A DNA stretch of 64,000 bases from Eubacteriales bacterium (GCA_030526005.1 JAUNDP010000004.1:1-64000); one strand, 5' to 3'. Shown: positions 1 to 9,332, numbered from the stretch's first letter. Notes: generated by a model not told the origin, from the letters alone. Program-made: numbers and translations.

Positions 1-50
1 ATTCCGATGTCCCATAAAAAATACTTACCCCAACTCTTGACAAAGAGCCA

Positions 51-86
51 AAAAAGGGACAGGATTTCAAAATCCTGTCCCTCTTT
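51..86 (-). terminator. rho-independent terminator of the rpsA operon
   Basis: A perfect 12-bp stem (56-67 pairs with 70-81) closes on a 2-base spacer, so the real loop is slightly larger. On the minus strand it is followed by a run of T (complement of 51-55). It lies just past the rpsA stop codon. A short T-rich stretch also follows on the plus strand, so it may work both ways. Confidence 0.9.
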
Positions 87-96
87 TATAGAATTC

Positions 97-1176
97 TTAT
101 TCTTCTTCAGCAGGTGCAGCAGCTTTTGTCTCTAATGCTTTTACACTTAAGCTGATTTTCTTGTCTTCTTCATTGAAGTCCACAACTTTAGCTGTCACTT
201 CCTGACCGATCTTCAGAACATCAGATGGTTTTTCTACATGTTCGCTGGAGATCTGAGATACATGAAGCAGTGCATCCACACCTGCTTCCAGTTCTACGAA
301 AGCGCCGAAGTCTGTCATTCTTGCAACTTTTCCGGTTACTACATTGCCCACTGCATACTTTTCAGCAGCTGTCAGCCATGGATTCTGGTCTTCAAATTTC
401 AGACTCAGAGCAATCTTGTCTCCGCTGATATCTTTGATTAAAACGGATAACTCTTCGCCAACTTTGAAGATTTTCTTTGGATTCTCCACGCGTCCCCATG
501 ACATTTCAGAGATGTGAAGCAGTCCATCTGCTCCTCCTAAATCGATAAATGCACCAAAATCTGTCACATTCTTGATCACGCCTGTTACAACATCACCAAC
601 ATGGATTCTCTCAAATAATTCTTTCTGCATTTCTGCTTTTTTTGCAACCAGTAACTGTTTGCGGTCGCCAATGATTCTTCTTCTCTTTGGATTGAACTCG
701 CTGATTACAAATTCGATTTCCTGTCCTGCATATTTTCCAAGATTTTTTTCATATGTGTCGGATACAAGACTTGCTGGAATGAATACTCTGGACTCATCCA
801 CAACAACGCTCAGTCCGCCATCCAGCACCTGAGTAACAGTTGCTTTCAGTACTTCGTGATTATTGAATGCTTCTTCCAGTCTCTTATTTCCTTTTTCTGT
901 AGCCAGACGTTTGTATGACAGGGATACCTGTCCTTCTCCGTCGTTTACTTTCAGTACTTTTGCTTCCATCTTGTCATTTACTTTTACAAGATCGGAAAGT
1001 TTTACATTTGAATCATTTGTATATTCACTTTTTGTAATGATACCGTCTGCTTTGTAGCCTATATTTAAGATGATCTCATCATCTTTTACATCGATAACTG
1101 TACCCTCTACAACCTCTCCATTATGAATTGTTTTTAATGATTCCTCAAGCATTTGTTCAAAGCTTAAATCTGACAT
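97..1176 (-). CDS. rpsA: 30S ribosomal protein S1 (four S1 domains)
   Basis: An RNA-binding protein of the S1 family, 359 aa, expected on the 30S subunit where it helps bind mRNA. Four S1 (OB-fold) repeats are visible at about residues 20-87, 105-175, 190-260 and 275-345. Repeats 3 and 4 carry the conserved DFGAF core (TDFGAFIDL and TDFGAFVEL) followed by GLLHISE or ALLHVSQ. The tail is acidic (APAEEE). This is shorter than the six-domain proteobacterial S1 and typical of Clostridia. The ATG at 1176 is preceded by GAGGAGGT. It overlaps the end of ispH by 13 bases; in some Clostridia IspH and S1 are fused, but here they are separate, overlapping genes. A strong terminator follows. Confidence 0.93.
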   Translation of the reverse strand: MSDLSFEQMLEESLKTIHNGEVVEGTVIDVKDDEIILNIGYKADGIITKSEYTNDSNVKLSDLVKVNDKMEAKVLKVNDGEGQVSLSYKRLATEKGNKRLEEAFNNHEVLKATVTQVLDGGLSVVVDESRVFIPASLVSDTYEKNLGKYAGQEIEFVISEFNPKRRRIIGDRKQLLVAKKAEMQKELFERIHVGDVVTGVIKNVTDFGAFIDLGGADGLLHISEMSWGRVENPKKIFKVGEELSVLIKDISGDKIALSLKFEDQNPWLTAAEKYAVGNVVTGKVARMTDFGAFVELEAGVDALLHVSQISSEHVEKPSDVLKIGQEVTAKVVDFNEEDKKISLSVKALETKAAAPAEEE

Positions 1177-2012
1177 TTCTTTTGAACCTCCTCAATTATA
1201 TTATTTGGGGTGGAAGCCCCTGCGGTAATACCTACGCAACCCATGGACGGCAAAGATGTAGCATCCAAATCATCGAGTGTCTGTATATAGTAAGTATTTT
1301 CACATTCCTTTTTACAAATTTCAAATAACTTCTGTGTGTTAGAACTGTGCTTCCCGCCGATTACAATCATGCAGTCAGCCTGCGCAGCAATCTTCCCTGC
1401 TTCGGTCTGCCGTTCTTCTGTTGCACTACAGATCGTATTTAAAACAATTATATCATAACGCTTTTTAGAAATAATTTCAACAAGTTTATTAAATTTATTG
1501 TAATTAAATGTCGTCTGACTGACAATACAGATTTGATTTTCACCTGAATGCTGAAATTTTTCTGCCTCTTCTTCTGATTCAATCACGGTCACAGGCGTTT
1601 TTGACCACCCTTTAATGCCCTGCACTTCAGGATGTTCTGGATTTCCGATAATCACAATCTTTGATCCCTTTTGGCTTTCACGTTCTACAATTTTGTGAAT
1701 TTTTTTGACATATGGACACGTCGCATCAATAAGATTTAAATTTTTCTGTAAAATTCTGTCATAAATCTCTTTTTCCACACCGTGAGAGCGAATCACAACC
1801 GTTCCTTCTGTCAGCTCCTCTAATTCATGCCTTGTCTGGATTACCTGTACACCCTTTTTTTCCAGATCTTCCACCACAGTTTCATTGTGAATGATCGGTC
1901 CGTATGTGTAGATCGGATGTTTCCCTTCTTTTACCTGTTCATAAACTTTTTCCACTGCCCGGCGGACGCCAAAGCAAAATCCTGCCGTCTTGGCAACCAT
2001 CACTTTTCTCAT
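1164..2012 (-). CDS. ispH: 4-hydroxy-3-methylbut-2-enyl diphosphate reductase
   Basis: The last enzyme of the non-mevalonate (MEP) isoprenoid pathway: it reduces HMBPP to IPP and DMAPP with a [4Fe-4S] cluster. It has 282 aa, full length for the family. The three cluster cysteines are recognisable in GFCFGV (Cys13), DATCPYV (about residue 96) and NTICSATEERQ (about 192). HNE (about 42-44) and the later SSNT motif (GKHSSNTQKL) that holds the substrate are also present. It sits between cmk and rpsA in the cmk-ispH-rpsA order common in Clostridia, with 12 bases to cmk and an overlap with rpsA, so it is very likely co-transcribed and translationally coupled. Confidence 0.96.
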   Translation of the reverse strand: MRKVMVAKTAGFCFGVRRAVEKVYEQVKEGKHPIYTYGPIIHNETVVEDLEKKGVQVIQTRHELEELTEGTVVIRSHGVEKEIYDRILQKNLNLIDATCPYVKKIHKIVERESQKGSKIVIIGNPEHPEVQGIKGWSKTPVTVIESEEEAEKFQHSGENQICIVSQTTFNYNKFNKLVEIISKKRYDIIVLNTICSATEERQTEAGKIAAQADCMIVIGGKHSSNTQKLFEICKKECENTYYIQTLDDLDATSLPSMGCVGITAGASTPNNIIEEVQKKCQI

Positions 2013-2024
2013 TTTCTCCTCCGG

Positions 2025-2699
2025 CTACAAACTGTGTCTGCGTTCCTGATACAGGTTTAAAATGGATTCAACGACCTGGTCAATCGTCATATTCGATGAA
2101 TCAATCAGCACAGCATCCTCTGTCTTTACAAGGGGCGAGACGTCTCTGTTCATATCTCGATAATCCCGCTCTTCGATATCTTTCTTGATCTCTTCCAGAT
2201 TGCAGGCGATCCCTTTTTCTTTCAATTCCTGATATCTTCTCTCCGCTCTCGTCTGTACGCTTGCTGTCAGGTAAATCTTCAGTTCTGCCCCTGGCAGCAC
2301 ATTGCTTCCAATGTCTCTCCCATCCATCAGAACATTTTCCTTTTGTGCGATCTCTCTTTGCAGATTCAGCAGTTTTGCGCGCACAGCAGGTTTTGCTGAA
2401 GAAACGGATGCCATATTTCCAACTTCCTCTGTTCTGAGAAAAGCGGTCACATTTTCCCCATTCAAGAAAACTTGCTGCTCCTGATTCTCATACCGAATTG
2501 CAATCTGAATCTGATCACATGCGTTTTCCACCTCTTCTGGATGTTCCACACATACATGATGTCTCAGAAAATAAAGCGCTATCGCACGGTACATTGCTCC
2601 TGTATCTACATAAATAAAAGACAGTTCCTGTGCCGCTCTTTTCGCAATCGTACTTTTTCCGGCCCCTGCCGGTCCGTCAACTGCAATATTGAACCCCAT
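2025..2699 (-). CDS. cmk: (d)CMP kinase
   Basis: Cytidylate kinase, which phosphorylates CMP and dCMP with ATP in pyrimidine nucleotide metabolism. It has 224 aa when started at the ATG at 2699, which is preceded by GGGAGG at good spacing. An in-frame upstream ATG exists but would add a non-conserved leader inside the previous gene. The P-loop is VDGPAGAGKSTIAK near the N-terminus, followed by YVDTGAMYRA (substrate contact) and VLMDGRDIGSNVLPGA, all hallmarks of the family. The gene begins 18 bases after the flavoprotein stop and is followed closely by ispH. Confidence 0.96.
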   Translation of the reverse strand: MGFNIAVDGPAGAGKSTIAKRAAQELSFIYVDTGAMYRAIALYFLRHHVCVEHPEEVENACDQIQIAIRYENQEQQVFLNGENVTAFLRTEEVGNMASVSSAKPAVRAKLLNLQREIAQKENVLMDGRDIGSNVLPGAELKIYLTASVQTRAERRYQELKEKGIACNLEEIKKDIEERDYRDMNRDVSPLVKTEDAVLIDSSNMTIDQVVESILNLYQERRHSL

Positions 2700-2716
2700 T
2701 ACGTTTTCCTCCCGTT

Positions 2717-3955
2717 CTAAGGCTGCAGGCAAAGGTTCGTCGCAGCTGCATATGCTGTAGACCATGCAATCTGGAGATTAAATCCTCCCGTGACTGCATC
2801 CAAATCCAGTACTTCCCCGATGAAATACAGGCCTTTCACAAATTTTGATTCCATCGTAGTCGGATTAATTTCCTTTACCTGAATACCTCCTTTTGTAATA
2901 ATAGCTTCATTATAATCTCTAAGCCCCGTCAAGGTCAACTCTAAATATTTTATTTTGTGCAAAAAATACTGTCTTTCTTCCCTGGAAATTTCATTTACCC
3001 GTTTTTCCGGTGAAATTTCTGATAATTTAATCATAACCGGAATTAACTTTGCCGGGAACAGATTTCCCAGTATATTTTTAAACTGCTTGTTCTGTCCTTC
3101 TTCAAATTCACGAAGCAGCCGCTTATCCAGCTGTTCTTCACTCAAAGCCGGTTTCAGGTCAATACTCATCGTCAGTTCTTTCTGACGCAGTTTCTTTGCG
3201 ATTCTTCCGCTTGCACTCAAAATTACAGGTCCTGTGACTCCGAAATGAGTAAACATCATCTCCCCAAAGTCCTCATACAATTTCTTTTTTCCATCTCGAA
3301 TCTGAATTGCAATATTTTTCAGTGAAAGTCCCTGAAGTTCCTTTGCCCAGCTTTCCCTCACATTGAATGGAACAAGAGACGGCATCAGTTCTGTTACCTT
3401 GTGACCGCAGTCCTGTGCAAACCGATATCCATCCCCTGTGGATCCTGTAGAAGGATAAGAAAGTCCGCCGGTCGCAACGATCACACGATCTGCAAAGACT
3501 TTTTCGTTTTTCTCCAGGCAGATTCCTCTGCAGCATCCATCTTCCACGAAAAGCTTCTCCACTTTTGTATTGAGACAGATTTTTACGCCATTCTGTCTCA
3601 TTTTTTTCTCCAGAATGCCAATCACATCGGAAGAATGATCGCTCGCCGGAAATACACGATTTCCGCGTTCCGTCTTCATCCGCAGTCCTGCCTTCTCAAA
3701 AAATTGCATCGCATCGTGGTTTGTAAATCCATAGAAAGCGCTGTATAAAAATTTTGTATTTGTGCAGACGCTCTCAAATAATTCTTCCATGCCACAGGCA
3801 TTTGTAAGATTGCATCTTCCTTTTCCTGTGATAAACAGTTTTTTTCCCAACTTTTCATTTTTTTCAAATAATTCTACTGTATATCCTTGTTCCGCTGCAA
3901 TTACTGCTGCAAACATTCCGGCAGCTCCGCCTCCGATTACGATTACTTTTCCCAT
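2717..3955 (-). CDS. HI0933/BaiN-family NAD(P)/FAD-dependent oxidoreductase
   Basis: A flavoprotein of the HI0933 (YhiN/BaiN-like) family, 412 aa. The Rossmann FAD-binding motif VIVIGGGAAGMFAA is at residues 3-16. A second signature, GKGRCNLTN, follows at about 45, and VIVATGGLSYPSTGSTGDG at about 165. The C-terminal FAD motif is DAVTGGFNLQIAWSTAYAAA. In Clostridium scindens a member of this family (BaiN) is linked to bile acid 7-dehydroxylation, but no other bai gene is here and most family members have no proven substrate, so I do not assign that role. The start at 3955 follows CAGGAGAG. It heads the cmk-ispH-rpsA cluster. Confidence 0.87.
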   Translation of the reverse strand: MGKVIVIGGGAAGMFAAVIAAEQGYTVELFEKNEKLGKKLFITGKGRCNLTNACGMEELFESVCTNTKFLYSAFYGFTNHDAMQFFEKAGLRMKTERGNRVFPASDHSSDVIGILEKKMRQNGVKICLNTKVEKLFVEDGCCRGICLEKNEKVFADRVIVATGGLSYPSTGSTGDGYRFAQDCGHKVTELMPSLVPFNVRESWAKELQGLSLKNIAIQIRDGKKKLYEDFGEMMFTHFGVTGPVILSASGRIAKKLRQKELTMSIDLKPALSEEQLDKRLLREFEEGQNKQFKNILGNLFPAKLIPVMIKLSEISPEKRVNEISREERQYFLHKIKYLELTLTGLRDYNEAIITKGGIQVKEINPTTMESKFVKGLYFIGEVLDLDAVTGGFNLQIAWSTAYAAATNLCLQP

Positions 3956-4054
3956 TTCACTCTCCTGCTCTGTTTTAGAAAAAGCTGCCGCCCTCTCCTC
4001 TTGCCCTTGCAAGACGATCAGTGCGGCAGCCTGTCTCTATGTTTTCTTTATTTT

Positions 4055-5467
4055 TTAGACTGGATATGCTTTATTTTTTTCATCTGCGACAGCAGGATCT
4101 ACTTTTGTCTCCTGTGCCTGTCTGTATTTGAAGAAGTCAACGGCAACCTGTGGGAATAACGCATAAGTCAATACGTCTTCATCCTGTTCTTTCCACTGTG
4201 CCATTTCACTTTCCAGTTTATCCAGCTCGTTGTCCAGCAGATCGGCTGGACGGCATGTGATCGGTTTGATGTCTCCGATACATTTTTTCTGTACTTCCGG
4301 ATCAAATGGTTTTACTGTTGCTCCATATTTTCCGGCAAGAACGTCTTTTGTCTCCTTTGTCACCATCTTATAGCGTTCGCCCATCAGAACGTTAAATACA
4401 GCCTGTGTGCCGACAATCTGAGAAGACGGTGTAACTAAAGGTGGTTCTCCAAGATCTTTTCTTACTCTTGGAACTTCTTCCAGAACATCGTAGAATTTCT
4501 CTTCTGCGTGCTGTTCTTTTAACTGAGAAGTCAGGTTGGAGAGCATACCGCCCGGTACCTGATACAGAAGGGTCTTGATATTGACACCCAGGTTCTTTGG
4601 ATTCAGCAGTCCGGATTCCAGCGCTTCGTCTCTGATCGGACGGAAATAATCTGCGATCTCAGAAAGCAGTTTCTGATCATATCCTGTGTCATATGGCGTT
4701 CCTTTAAATGTCTCAACCATAACTTCCGTTGCCGGCTGTGATGTTCCAAGTGCAAATGGAGACATTGCGGTATCAATAACATCAACACCTGCTTCCACTG
4801 CTTTTAAGTAAGTCATGGAAGCCACACCGGATGTGTAATGTGTGTGCAGCTGAATCGGAATCTTAACCGCTTTCTTTAAAGCTGTCACAAGTTCAGTTGC
4901 CTTATATGGAAGCAGAAGACCCGCCATATCTTTGATACAGATGGAGCTTGCTCCCATCTCTTCGATCTGTTTTGCGATTTTTGTCCAGTAGTCCAGTGTA
5001 TAAGCATCTCCTAATGTATAGGAAAGGGCTACCTGCGCATGCGCTTTTTCCTTGTTTGCTGCGTTTACAGCCGTCTGTAAGTTTCTCAAATCATTCAGAC
5101 AGTCAAAAATACGGATGATATCAATTCCGTTTGCAACCGATTTCTGTACAAAATATTCTACCACATCATCTGCATATGGACGATATCCCAAAATATTCTG
5201 TCCGCGGAAAAGCATCTGTAATTTTGTATGTTTAAATCCATCGCGGAATTTACGAAGTCTTTCCCATGGATCTTCATGCAGGAAACGCAGAGATGCGTCA
5301 AATGTAGCTCCGCCCCAGCATTCTACAGAATGATATCCGACTTTATCCATTTTTTCTACGATCGGCAGCATCTGCTCTGTCGTCATTCTCGTTGCAATCA
5401 GAGACTGATGCGCATCTCGTAAGATTGTCTCAGTAATCTTAATAGGTTTTTTTGCTTGTTCAGACAT
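4055..5467 (-). CDS. oadA: oxaloacetate decarboxylase / pyruvate carboxyltransferase alpha subunit (no biotin domain)
   Basis: A carboxyltransferase of the OadA / PycB / transcarboxylase-5S family, 470 aa, which moves CO2 between oxaloacetate/pyruvate and biotin. The TIM-barrel motif TETILRDAHQSLIATRM is near residue 12. The carboxylated lysine is expected in SICIKDMAGLL, and the metal-binding histidines are in QLHTHYTSG. The conserved PYC_OADA domain follows (PGGMLSNLTSQL). The usual C-terminal biotin domain is absent; a separate biotin carrier is encoded at 6669-7034. Start 5467 is chosen because GGAGGT sits just upstream. It is the last gene of a five-gene Na+-pump operon. Confidence 0.9.
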   Translation of the reverse strand: MSEQAKKPIKITETILRDAHQSLIATRMTTEQMLPIVEKMDKVGYHSVECWGGATFDASLRFLHEDPWERLRKFRDGFKHTKLQMLFRGQNILGYRPYADDVVEYFVQKSVANGIDIIRIFDCLNDLRNLQTAVNAANKEKAHAQVALSYTLGDAYTLDYWTKIAKQIEEMGASSICIKDMAGLLLPYKATELVTALKKAVKIPIQLHTHYTSGVASMTYLKAVEAGVDVIDTAMSPFALGTSQPATEVMVETFKGTPYDTGYDQKLLSEIADYFRPIRDEALESGLLNPKNLGVNIKTLLYQVPGGMLSNLTSQLKEQHAEEKFYDVLEEVPRVRKDLGEPPLVTPSSQIVGTQAVFNVLMGERYKMVTKETKDVLAGKYGATVKPFDPEVQKKCIGDIKPITCRPADLLDNELDKLESEMAQWKEQDEDVLTYALFPQVAVDFFKYRQAQETKVDPAVADEKNKAYPV

Positions 5468-5497
5468 TACTTTACCTCCATCAATATTCAAAATGAA

Positions 5498-6646
5498 TTA
5501 GACACCGAAGATTGCCATAAATGTTCCGGCTGCCACCGCAGTACCGATAACACCTGCTACGTTCGGTCCCATCGCGTGCATTAACAGGAAGTTTGTAGGA
5601 TCTGCTTCCGCTCCAACCTTCTGTGATACACGAGCCGCCATAGGAACGGCGGATACACCGGCAGAACCAATCAGAGGATTGATCTTTCCGCCTGAAAGTT
5701 TACACATGAGTTTACCAAACAATACGCCGCCTGCCGTACCAAATGCAAAGGCAACAAGTCCTAAAGCAACGATTTTCAGAGTATCCATGTTTAAGAATGC
5801 TTCTGCGCTTGTAGATGCCCCTACAGATGTACCAAGCAGGATAACAACGATATACATTAAAGCATTAGAAGCTGTCTCTGTCAGCTGTTTTACAACACCG
5901 CTCTCTCTGAAGAGGTTACCCAGCATCAGCATACCTACAAGAGGAGCTGTTGTAGGCAGAATCAGACATACTACAACGGTGATGATAATTGGGAACAGAA
6001 TTTTTTCCAGTTTTGAAACAGGACGAAGCTGTTCCATCTTGATTTTTCTCTCTTTTTCTGTTGTCAGCGCTTTCATGATCGGCGGCTGAATAATCGGCAC
6101 AAGAGACATATAGGAGTATGCCGCAACTGCGATCGGTCCCATCAATGCCCCCTGACCCAGTTTACCTGCAAGGAAGATGGATGTAGGTCCGTCAGCGCCT
6201 CCGATGATGGAGATTGCTGCCGCTGCTTTTCCATTGAATCCCATCAGGATTGCAAGGAAGTATGCGCAGTAGATACCAAGCTGTGCAGCCGCTCCTAAAA
6301 GGAAGCTCTTCGGATTCGCAATCAGCGGTCCAAAGTCTGTCATTGCTCCGACACCCATAAAGATCAGTGAAGGCAAAATACTCCACTCATCTAATAAATA
6401 AAAGTAATGAAGAAGTCCTCCCACTCCGTTTGACGCATCTTCAGGGCGCACCATGATGTCCGGATAAATATTAACCAGAAGCATACCAAATGCAATCGGG
6501 ACTAACAACAATGGTTCATAATCTTTTTTGATTGCCAGATATAAGAAAACGCAGGCAACCAGAATCATTGCGAAGTTTCCCCATGTCAGATTGAAGAATG
6601 CTGTCTGTTGAAGCAGGTTAGACAACGTATCTGTTATATATGACAT
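5498..6646 (-). CDS. oadB: sodium-translocating decarboxylase beta subunit
   Basis: Integral membrane subunit of biotin-dependent Na+-pumping decarboxylases (OadB/MmdB/GcdB), 382 aa. It decarboxylates carboxybiotin and exports Na+. About nine or more hydrophobic segments are visible. The functionally important motif IIGGADGPTSIFLAGKLG (about residues 146-163) holds the conserved Asp of the Na+/H+ path. A second conserved segment is GSAGVSAVPMAARVSQ with LMHAMGPNVAGVIG near the C-terminus. GGAGGT lies upstream of the ATG at 6646. The gap to the biotin carrier is 22 bases and to oadA 30 bases, so it is co-transcribed. Confidence 0.95.
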   Translation of the reverse strand: MSYITDTLSNLLQQTAFFNLTWGNFAMILVACVFLYLAIKKDYEPLLLVPIAFGMLLVNIYPDIMVRPEDASNGVGGLLHYFYLLDEWSILPSLIFMGVGAMTDFGPLIANPKSFLLGAAAQLGIYCAYFLAILMGFNGKAAAAISIIGGADGPTSIFLAGKLGQGALMGPIAVAAYSYMSLVPIIQPPIMKALTTEKERKIKMEQLRPVSKLEKILFPIIITVVVCLILPTTAPLVGMLMLGNLFRESGVVKQLTETASNALMYIVVILLGTSVGASTSAEAFLNMDTLKIVALGLVAFAFGTAGGVLFGKLMCKLSGGKINPLIGSAGVSAVPMAARVSQKVGAEADPTNFLLMHAMGPNVAGVIGTAVAAGTFMAIFGV

Positions 6647-6668
6647 TTTTCTACCTCCGAGTTTTCAA

Positions 6669-7034
6669 TTAGTTCATCGTTGCTAAGGTAGCGCCTGCGT
6701 CAATCGCATCTCCTACTGCAACGTCGATGCTTGCTACTGTTCCGTCCTGAGGAGCAACAACTGGAATTTCCATTTTCATCGCCTCAATGATCACAACAGG
6801 ATCGCCTGCCTTTACATTCTGTCCTACATTTGCAGCAATCTTAAATACTTTTCCTGCTGCTCCTGCTGTCACTTTGACTGCTCCTGCTCCGCCTGCCGGC
6901 GCTGCTTTCTTTGGATCTGCCTTTGGCGTCGCTTTTGGAGCTGCCTTTGGTGCTGGTATTGCTCCTGTTCCGATTCCTTCTTCTACTGTTACTTCATAAA
7001 CGTTGCCGTTGACTGTAATTGTATAATTTTTCAT
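6669..7034 (-). CDS. biotin carboxyl carrier protein of the decarboxylase
   Basis: A small biotinyl carrier (121 aa) equivalent to MmdC/GcdC or the 1.3S transcarboxylase subunit. It has an N-terminal beta-strand segment (KNYTITVNGNVYEVTVEEG), a flexible Ala/Pro/Lys linker at about residues 30-52, and a C-terminal biotinyl domain with IIEAMKMEIPV; the lysine between the two methionines is the biotin attachment site. The start at 7034 follows AAGGAGGA; a longer in-frame reading would run into the upstream gene. Its partners are the carboxyltransferases at 4055-5467 and 7896-9332 and the membrane beta subunit. Confidence 0.95.
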   Translation of the reverse strand: MKNYTITVNGNVYEVTVEEGIGTGAIPAPKAAPKATPKADPKKAAPAGGAGAVKVTAGAAGKVFKIAANVGQNVKAGDPVVIIEAMKMEIPVVAPQDGTVASIDVAVGDAIDAGATLATMN

Positions 7035-7053
7035 TTTTTTATCCTCCTTGACC

Positions 7054-7881
7054 TCAGGCTTTCTGCCATTTTCTGTTATTTGCTCTCTTGATAGAGCGAA
7101 CGACAAATCCATCGCTGGAAGTGTTTTCAGATGCTGCGATTGCTGCCGTGATTACTGCCACCAGCTCCAGATCGTCTACCAGTTCTTCTTCCTCTTCTTC
7201 CACTGTCGGGATAACCGGAACAGCTGGTTCTGCAGGAACAGGCTGCTTTTTATTTTTTCCTTCAATCATTTCTGATACCGGTTTTAATAATCCAATCACA
7301 AAACTCAGGAAGATCAGAACAATAAATACCGTGCCGATTCCAAGAATAAAATTCATTCCCGCTTCCTGCATATTTTGTGCCAGCGATTTCTCCACATCAA
7401 GCACAGCGTCGATCGGCTGCAGATCTTCGTCGTATGTCACGCTCAGATCCGCATCTTTGTTCTCAAACTGTACGGTCGTGACAACTGTATAGATATGATT
7501 GTTTTCAGAAATACTGTGCTGCTTTATTTCTACAATTTTACCCAGATCTTCTTTCTGATCTGCCCACGCACCTGCGATTGCCGCTTCAAATTCAGAGCCA
7601 TTTTCAATCGTATTGTTCAGCTCTTCTTCACTATATCCTATTACGGTGTTCAGAAAGCCTTCAGAACTGTAAGCAAGTGTATTCTTCAGCTGTTTTGAGA
7701 GATCTTCATCCTCACATTCTATTGCGGCCACATCAAGTTCTGCTCCCGCTGCCTCTGTCTCTGATGCGGAAACTGTCTCTGTCTCCGTCATCGTCTCTGC
7801 AAATACAGAGCCTGCAGACATCGCAGTCAGGCAACCGGCAAGACCTAATCCTAAAAATACTTTTCTAAGTTTTCCTGTCAT
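7054..7881 (-). CDS. OadG-like gamma subunit with extracytoplasmic domain
   Basis: A 275-aa membrane protein placed between the carboxyltransferase and the biotin carrier. It has an N-terminal signal (hydrophobic FLGLGLAGCLTAMSAG). LAGC could be a lipobox and VFAET a signal peptidase I site. An acidic extracytoplasmic region of about 120 residues follows, then one transmembrane helix (NFILGIGTVFIVLIFLSFVI), then a charged, glutamate-rich cytoplasmic tail (PTVEEEEEELVDDLELVAVI) ending in basic residues. The C-terminal half matches the OadG (gamma/delta) layout, which anchors the soluble subunits. The N-terminal extension is longer than in classical OadG (about 80-90 aa), and its function is unknown. 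ATG 7881 is preferred over GTG 7890, which overlaps the ribosome binding site. Confidence 0.82.
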   Translation of the reverse strand: MTGKLRKVFLGLGLAGCLTAMSAGSVFAETMTETETVSASETEAAGAELDVAAIECEDEDLSKQLKNTLAYSSEGFLNTVIGYSEEELNNTIENGSEFEAAIAGAWADQKEDLGKIVEIKQHSISENNHIYTVVTTVQFENKDADLSVTYDEDLQPIDAVLDVEKSLAQNMQEAGMNFILGIGTVFIVLIFLSFVIGLLKPVSEMIEGKNKKQPVPAEPAVPVIPTVEEEEEELVDDLELVAVITAAIAASENTSSDGFVVRSIKRANNRKWQKA

Positions 7882-7895
7882 TTGATCCACCTCAC

Positions 7896-9332
7896 TTAAA
7901 CCGTGCCATGTTTTTTGTTCGGACGATCTTCTCTCTTAGTAAATAACATTTCAAAGGCACCAATCATATATTTTCTTGTATCTTCTGCCTCAATAATGGT
8001 ATCAACATATCCTCTCTTTGCTGCTGCTGCAACGCTTGACTGGAGTGCCGCATATTCTGCTGCTTTTTCGTTGATTACTGAGACGTCTGCATCTGTATAC
8101 ATAATTTTTGCTGCAAGTTTTGCGTCCATCATGCCAATCTGTGCATCGCTCCATGCAAATGTCAGGTCTGCGCCGATTGCTTTACTGTTCATTGCCACAT
8201 AAGCGCTTCCAAAAGCAGCTCCTGTGATCAGATTTACTTTCGGAACAGTTGCATCTGCAAAAGCATAAGTAAGTTCCGCTACTGCTTTTGCGATATTTCT
8301 CTCAGAGTGCATATCGGCTTTAAATCCGGTCACGTTTGTCACAGATAAAACAGGAATATTAAATGCATCGCAGAATTTTACAAATTTAGCTGCTTTTTTA
8401 GCGCCTTTTGTTGTGAGAACTGCGTCGTATTTTTCTGCCGTGTTTCCTTCTTCATCGCAGACTTCTGTGCGGTTTGCGACAGCTCCGACGGTCATTCCGT
8501 TTAAACGAATGAAACCTGTAACCATCTCTTTTGCGTATTCTTTCTTTGTCTCAAAGAAAATATGATTGTCTGAGATAGAAGAAAGTAAGATGGAAGTATC
8601 CCCGGCTGCATTCTCCAGATCTTTGCAGACACGGTTCAGATCGTCATCGCACTCATCATATGACATATCGTCTTCATTGTTTGCCGGAATCATACATACC
8701 AGTTCACGAATCTGATCCAGAACTTCTTCTTCGCTTCCGGAAGCATCTACAAGCCCGGTCTCTTTGCTCTGGAATTTTGCAGAAGCAGTGTCACATTTTG
8801 ATACATTGTTTCCGTCCAGTGCGTTTGGAGAATTTACAAAAAGTTTTGCTTTTTTGTCTTCCATGAATGTAAAGTCTGTCAGACCCGGAACTAATGCAAG
8901 TCCTCCTCCACAGTTTCCAAAGATTGCTGTAATCTGAGGAATCACACCGCTTGCCAGCGCCTGTTTCATATAGATCTCTCCAAATGCATTCAAAGCATCT
9001 GTTGCTTCCTGAAGTCTCAGTCCGGCACAGTCAATCAGTCCGATTACCGGCGCCCCCATCTTCATAGCAAGATCATACAGACCCACAATTTTTTTTGCGT
9101 GCATTTCACCGATTGTTCCGCCCAGTACGGATGCGTCCTGGCTGTAAACATAGACCAGGTTTCCATCAATAATACCATAGCCGGTAATGACACCGTCAGA
9201 CGGTGTTTCATTTTGCTGCATGTTGAAATCAGTACTTCTGGCAGTTACACATCCACCGATTTCAACAAAACTGTTCGCGTCAAGTAAAGAGTTGATTCTT
9301 TTACTTGCTAAGCTTTGTGCTGTATTGCTCAT
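7896..9332 (-). CDS. acyl-CoA-type carboxyltransferase (MmdA/PccB/12S family)
   Basis: A carboxyltransferase of the crotonase fold, 478 aa, related to methylmalonyl-CoA or glutaconyl-CoA decarboxylase alpha subunits and to 12S transcarboxylase. The N-terminal half has the oxyanion-hole region FGNCGGGLALVPGLTDF and SPNALDG. The C-terminal half has NVTGFKAD and the second oxyanion motif GAAFGSAYVAMNSKAIGAD. It is somewhat shorter than the usual 510 aa, and both halves are divergent at the CoA-binding motifs, so the acyl-CoA substrate cannot be named. It is the first gene of the operon, behind a near-consensus promoter, with GGAGGG before the ATG. Confidence 0.87.
   Translation of the reverse strand: MSNTAQSLASKRINSLLDANSFVEIGGCVTARSTDFNMQQNETPSDGVITGYGIIDGNLVYVYSQDASVLGGTIGEMHAKKIVGLYDLAMKMGAPVIGLIDCAGLRLQEATDALNAFGEIYMKQALASGVIPQITAIFGNCGGGLALVPGLTDFTFMEDKKAKLFVNSPNALDGNNVSKCDTASAKFQSKETGLVDASGSEEEVLDQIRELVCMIPANNEDDMSYDECDDDLNRVCKDLENAAGDTSILLSSISDNHIFFETKKEYAKEMVTGFIRLNGMTVGAVANRTEVCDEEGNTAEKYDAVLTTKGAKKAAKFVKFCDAFNIPVLSVTNVTGFKADMHSERNIAKAVAELTYAFADATVPKVNLITGAAFGSAYVAMNSKAIGADLTFAWSDAQIGMMDAKLAAKIMYTDADVSVINEKAAEYAALQSSVAAAAKRGYVDTIIEAEDTRKYMIGAFEMLFTKREDRPNKKHGTV

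Noticed and set aside
2717..3955. A bile-acid-converting baiN gene
   Set aside because: The family match is real, but no other bai genes are present and the family is widespread with unknown substrates.
5679..6089. A 136-codon plus-strand frame inside oadB
   Set aside because: Shadow of a strongly conserved membrane protein gene on the other strand.
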